From Treponema sp. (GTDB lineage: Bacteria; Spirochaetota; Spirochaetia; Treponematales; Breznakiellaceae): a DNA stretch of 7,988 nucleotides. The notes under the pieces are model-generated. The model was not told where the DNA came from. It was given only the letters and a program-made list of their open reading frames with translations, and made no database searches. This document shows positions 5,886 through 7,988 of this stretch, one piece after another. Within the stretch, counting starts at the first letter, position 1, and every line of letters starts with the position of its first letter. A program made the position numbers and the translations under genes. The stretch spans positions 1-7,988 of the forward strand of contig JAIRTS010000071.1 of NCBI GenBank assembly GCA_031254795.1, in the 5' to 3' direction.

Positions 5886-6860
5886 TTATCCGCCGCTGAA
5901 TATGTTTTGGACAATATCTTCGACGCTCTGCTCATGAACCGATATATGTTCCGCGTTGTACCGGTTTATCAGCGTCGCGAGCGCGTCTTTGTGCTGCATG
6001 CGCTTTGCGGCTTTGATAATCCAGACATTGTTTTCACTCGCGCAAAGGCTGAAATCAGCGTCCTCTATCCATCGCGGCGCGACCGCAAATTCCATTTTTA
6101 TCATAAAACTGTCTTCGTACCGGCTCTTAAAGTCGCTGAGAGCGCCGTCAAAGAGCTTTTTCCCCTTGTCTATCAAAATAAGCCGACCGCACACTGCCTC
6201 AATGTCATCCATGTCATGGGTCGTCAGCATGATGGTGGTGTTTTTTTCTTTGTTGAGCGCGAGAACGCTCTGGCGCAGAATCTTCTTGCTCATCACGTCA
6301 AGCCCGATAGTCGGCTCGTCAAGATACAGCACGTCAGGATCGTGCAACATGGCGAGCGCGAGATTCGCCTTCATTTTTTGCCCTAAACTTAATTGCCTCA
6401 CCGGCTGCTCCAGAAAGCCACCCATGTCAAGCAATTCAATGCACCGGTTTTTGTTGCGCTCATATACGGCTGGCGGAATGTCATACAATTTTTGGTAAAG
6501 CTCGAACGTATCCAGCGCCGGCAAGTCCCAGTATAGTTGAGAACGTTGCCCAAACACCACCCCTATGCGCTTCGCGTTCTTTTTCCGCTCCCGGTACGGC
6601 GCTACGCCGCCGACCGCTATGTCTCCCGCGTCCGGTACAAGCACGCCCGAAAGCATTTTAAGCGTCGTGGATTTTCCCGCGCCATTGGGTCCAATGTATC
6701 CGCAAATTTCCCCTTTTTCAATGGAGAAAGAAATGTCGTCAACCGCTTTTTTCACTGCGTATTCACGGTGAAAAAGCGACAGCAATGAAGCGAAAAAACC
6801 GGATCGGCTCTTGGGTATGTTGAAATGCTTTGAAACATGCGAGACTTCTATAAAACTCAT
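5886..6860 (-). CDS. ABC-2 type exporter, ATP-binding subunit
   Basis: The 324-residue cytoplasmic ATPase has all nucleotide-binding motifs intact. They are Walker A GPNGAGKST (57-65), Q-loop Q105 in VVFGQRSQLYWDLP, signature LSLGQ (157-161, in place of LSGGQ), Walker B VLYLDEP (177-183), D-loop GLD (187-189) and H-loop H215 in TTHDMDD. The N-terminal insert before AVDDISFSI and the GQRSQLYWDLP segment are typical of the COG4586 group, which pairs with two ABC-2 permeases of the COG3694 and COG4587 kinds. A C-terminal accessory domain follows from about 240. It would dimerise and power the two permeases encoded just upstream. The ATG is preceded by AGGGGG at a normal distance, 18 nt after the preceding permease stop. 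The substrate is unknown. Confidence 0.9.
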   Translation of the reverse strand: MSFIEVSHVSKHFNIPKSRSGFFASLLSLFHREYAVKKAVDDISFSIEKGEICGYIGPNGAGKSTTLKMLSGVLVPDAGDIAVGGVAPYRERKKNAKRIGVVFGQRSQLYWDLPALDTFELYQKLYDIPPAVYERNKNRCIELLDMGGFLEQPVRQLSLGQKMKANLALAMLHDPDVLYLDEPTIGLDVMSKKILRQSVLALNKEKNTTIMLTTHDMDDIEAVCGRLILIDKGKKLFDGALSDFKSRYEDSFMIKMEFAVAPRWIEDADFSLCASENNVWIIKAAKRMQHKDALATLINRYNAEHISVHEQSVEDIVQNIFSGG

Positions 6861-6878
6861 GATTCGCCCCCTTCCGGT

Positions 6879-7679
6879 TTAACTTCCGGCGCTTTGATAT
6901 TTTGACAACGCCCAATTCCACAACAGAACGCTCAAGGCGAAAAGAAGTATTCCGGCAATCGGCGTCCAGCGGCTTAACACCGACGCGAACGCGCCGCTGT
7001 CTTTTCCCAATATCGCCGAAGCCGGATAAAAATTCATAAAGGCGACCGGAAGAACAAATGTCAGTACAATTTGCAGGAACAGCGGATATATGGCTATGGG
7101 GTATTGAGTGAATTTCTGAATGGTATAGGACAATTCAAAAAATGGATTTTCATGTATCAGAAAGAAACTGGCTGACGAGACCGCTATCAAAAACGCGGCT
7201 TGAACCAATATCGCGCCGAAAAGCATGGCCAAAAAAGTCAAGACAGCGAGCGGCGACCATGAAAACCCAACATTGACGCTTGCCATGATCATTGCCGCGA
7301 GGGAAAGGCTGATGTGGCTTACATAACCGAAATTAAAACCGGTGTAAAATTCGTGCAGGAAAGGATGAACCGGCTTTGTCAACGCGCCGTCAAATTCGCC
7401 GGTTCGTATTTTTGTTGAAAGCGTTGTCGCCGGATTGTAAAAAAAAGTCGCCGCAATCGCGTAAGAGAGCAGATTCACCGCATACATGAAAATCATTTCA
7501 TCCGCGTTCCACCCGGCGAGTACGTCAAACGTGTTCACCATGATATACAGTGTGGCGAATGTGGCGCCATACCCAAGCCATTGCCCGACAACGCCGGCCC
7601 AGAATGCGGATCGATGCGCTGTGGCGGCGCGAATCGCTATTCTCGCGAAGTGAATGTAAAGGAATGTTATTTTGCGCAT
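6879..7679 (-). CDS. ABC-2 type exporter, permease subunit
   Basis: The 266-residue integral membrane protein has about six helices, at roughly 25-50, 62-82, 120-138, 144-170, 196-217 and 237-257. Between the second and third lies the conserved cytoplasmic segment IRTGEFDGALTKPVHPFL, the coupling region of this permease group. Near the end is PVAFMNFYPASAILGK, also typical. This matches the ABC-2 permeases of the COG3694/COG4587 kind (ABC2_membrane_6-like) that work with a COG4586 ATPase. The start ATG (7677-7679) follows the stop of the previous permease after one base. Its GGAGGT ribosome site lies in the last codons of that gene, so the two subunits are translationally coupled. No damage is visible. 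Confidence 0.88.
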   Translation of the reverse strand: MRKITFLYIHFARIAIRAATAHRSAFWAGVVGQWLGYGATFATLYIMVNTFDVLAGWNADEMIFMYAVNLLSYAIAATFFYNPATTLSTKIRTGEFDGALTKPVHPFLHEFYTGFNFGYVSHISLSLAAMIMASVNVGFSWSPLAVLTFLAMLFGAILVQAAFLIAVSSASFFLIHENPFFELSYTIQKFTQYPIAIYPLFLQIVLTFVLPVAFMNFYPASAILGKDSGAFASVLSRWTPIAGILLFALSVLLWNWALSKYQSAGS

Positions 7680-7680
7680 A

Positions 7681-7988
7681 TCAACCTCCGTTTATCGTTA
7701 TTTTTTTCCGCGCTTGTCGCCATAAAAGGGATGAGAGGCCGAAAAGGACAAGCGCCCAGCCGAGCGCGATTGCCAGATGTTGCGTTGCGTGGGCAAGCGG
7801 AAGCTTTCCCAGCCAGCACTCAACCGCTTCAAAAGTGATGTATCGAAACGGCAAAATCACGCTCATCTGTCGAAAGAATTGCGGGTAAAACCACAAGGGA
7901 ATGAACGTGCCGCCGAGAAACGTGATTCCCGCATTTAAATACCATGAGAGATACCAAGTGGCTTGAGTCCAGAACGCGAGGAGCGTCG
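7681..7988 (-). CDS. ABC-2 type exporter, second permease subunit (C-terminal part)
   Basis: The frame is open from the right edge to a TGA at 7681-7683, giving the last 101 residues of a membrane protein; the start is outside the window. The visible part has a hydrophobic stretch with FLGGTFIPLWFYPQFF, then LPFRYITFEAVECWLGKL, a final membrane helix, and the tail WRQARKKITINGG. The pattern of an FPxxF-like segment, LPF, and a basic end closing in GG is characteristic of the second permease of COG4586-associated exporters. With the next permease and the ATPase it should form a heteromeric exporter. The operon promoter lies beyond the right edge. Confidence 0.82.
   Translation of the reverse strand, partial: TLLAFWTQATWYLSWYLNAGITFLGGTFIPLWFYPQFFRQMSVILPFRYITFEAVECWLGKLPLAHATQHLAIALGWALVLFGLSSLLWRQARKKITINGG

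Noticed and set aside
1..7988. CRISPR array, tRNA, rRNA or tmRNA
   Set aside because: No regularly spaced repeats, cloverleaf sequence or rRNA-like conserved blocks were seen on either strand.

Overview
The window reads as a bacterial chromosome segment of moderate GC with one visibly AT-rich island. All well-supported housekeeping-type genes lie on the minus strand. No gene fixes the species. The style of the PgpH and PhoH proteins, the decayed IS5-type transposase and the dense small palindromes suggest a host-associated spirochaete of the Treponema group. That is an impression without a database search behind it.

Layout from left to right. Bases 1-417 hold no complete gene. They contain a minus-strand promoter (199-227), a leader of about 135 nt with a strong Shine-Dalgarno, a terminator-like hairpin (30-51), and the start of a gene that runs off the left edge. 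Just downstream of pgpH is a strongly self-complementary patch (323-416). Bases 418-3640 carry a two-gene minus-strand operon, phoH then pgpH, overlapping by 17 nt, with its own promoter at 3680-3709. PhoH is a P-loop ATPase. PgpH is a membrane HD-domain phosphodiesterase of the type that degrades cyclic di-AMP. The ybeY gene that follows these two in organisms such as Bacillus subtilis is not here.

Bases 3710-5885 are an accessory patch between two minus-strand operons. It starts with tandem palindromes next to a T-run that may terminate minus-strand transcription. Next comes a plus-strand IS5-type transposase pseudogene (3790-4805) broken by frameshifts, two in-frame stops and an inserted cluster of nested hairpins (4095-4218). 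A perfect 8-bp hairpin covers the transposase stop codon. An AT-rich gene follows for a pyridoxamine-phosphate-oxidase-like flavoprotein (5070-5564), with a consensus promoter and a possible operator. An unrecognised minus-strand reading frame (5556-5804) fills most of the rest.

Bases 5886-7988 carry a minus-strand ABC-2 type exporter operon: the end of one permease, a complete second permease and the ATPase, with gaps of 1 and 18 nt. The three products should form one membrane transporter with two different permease subunits and an ATPase dimer. Its substrate cannot be read from the sequence. I see no rRNA, tRNA, CRISPR array, prophage module or clearly novel multi-gene system. The most unusual items are the hairpin cluster inside the dead transposase and the leader at the left edge.
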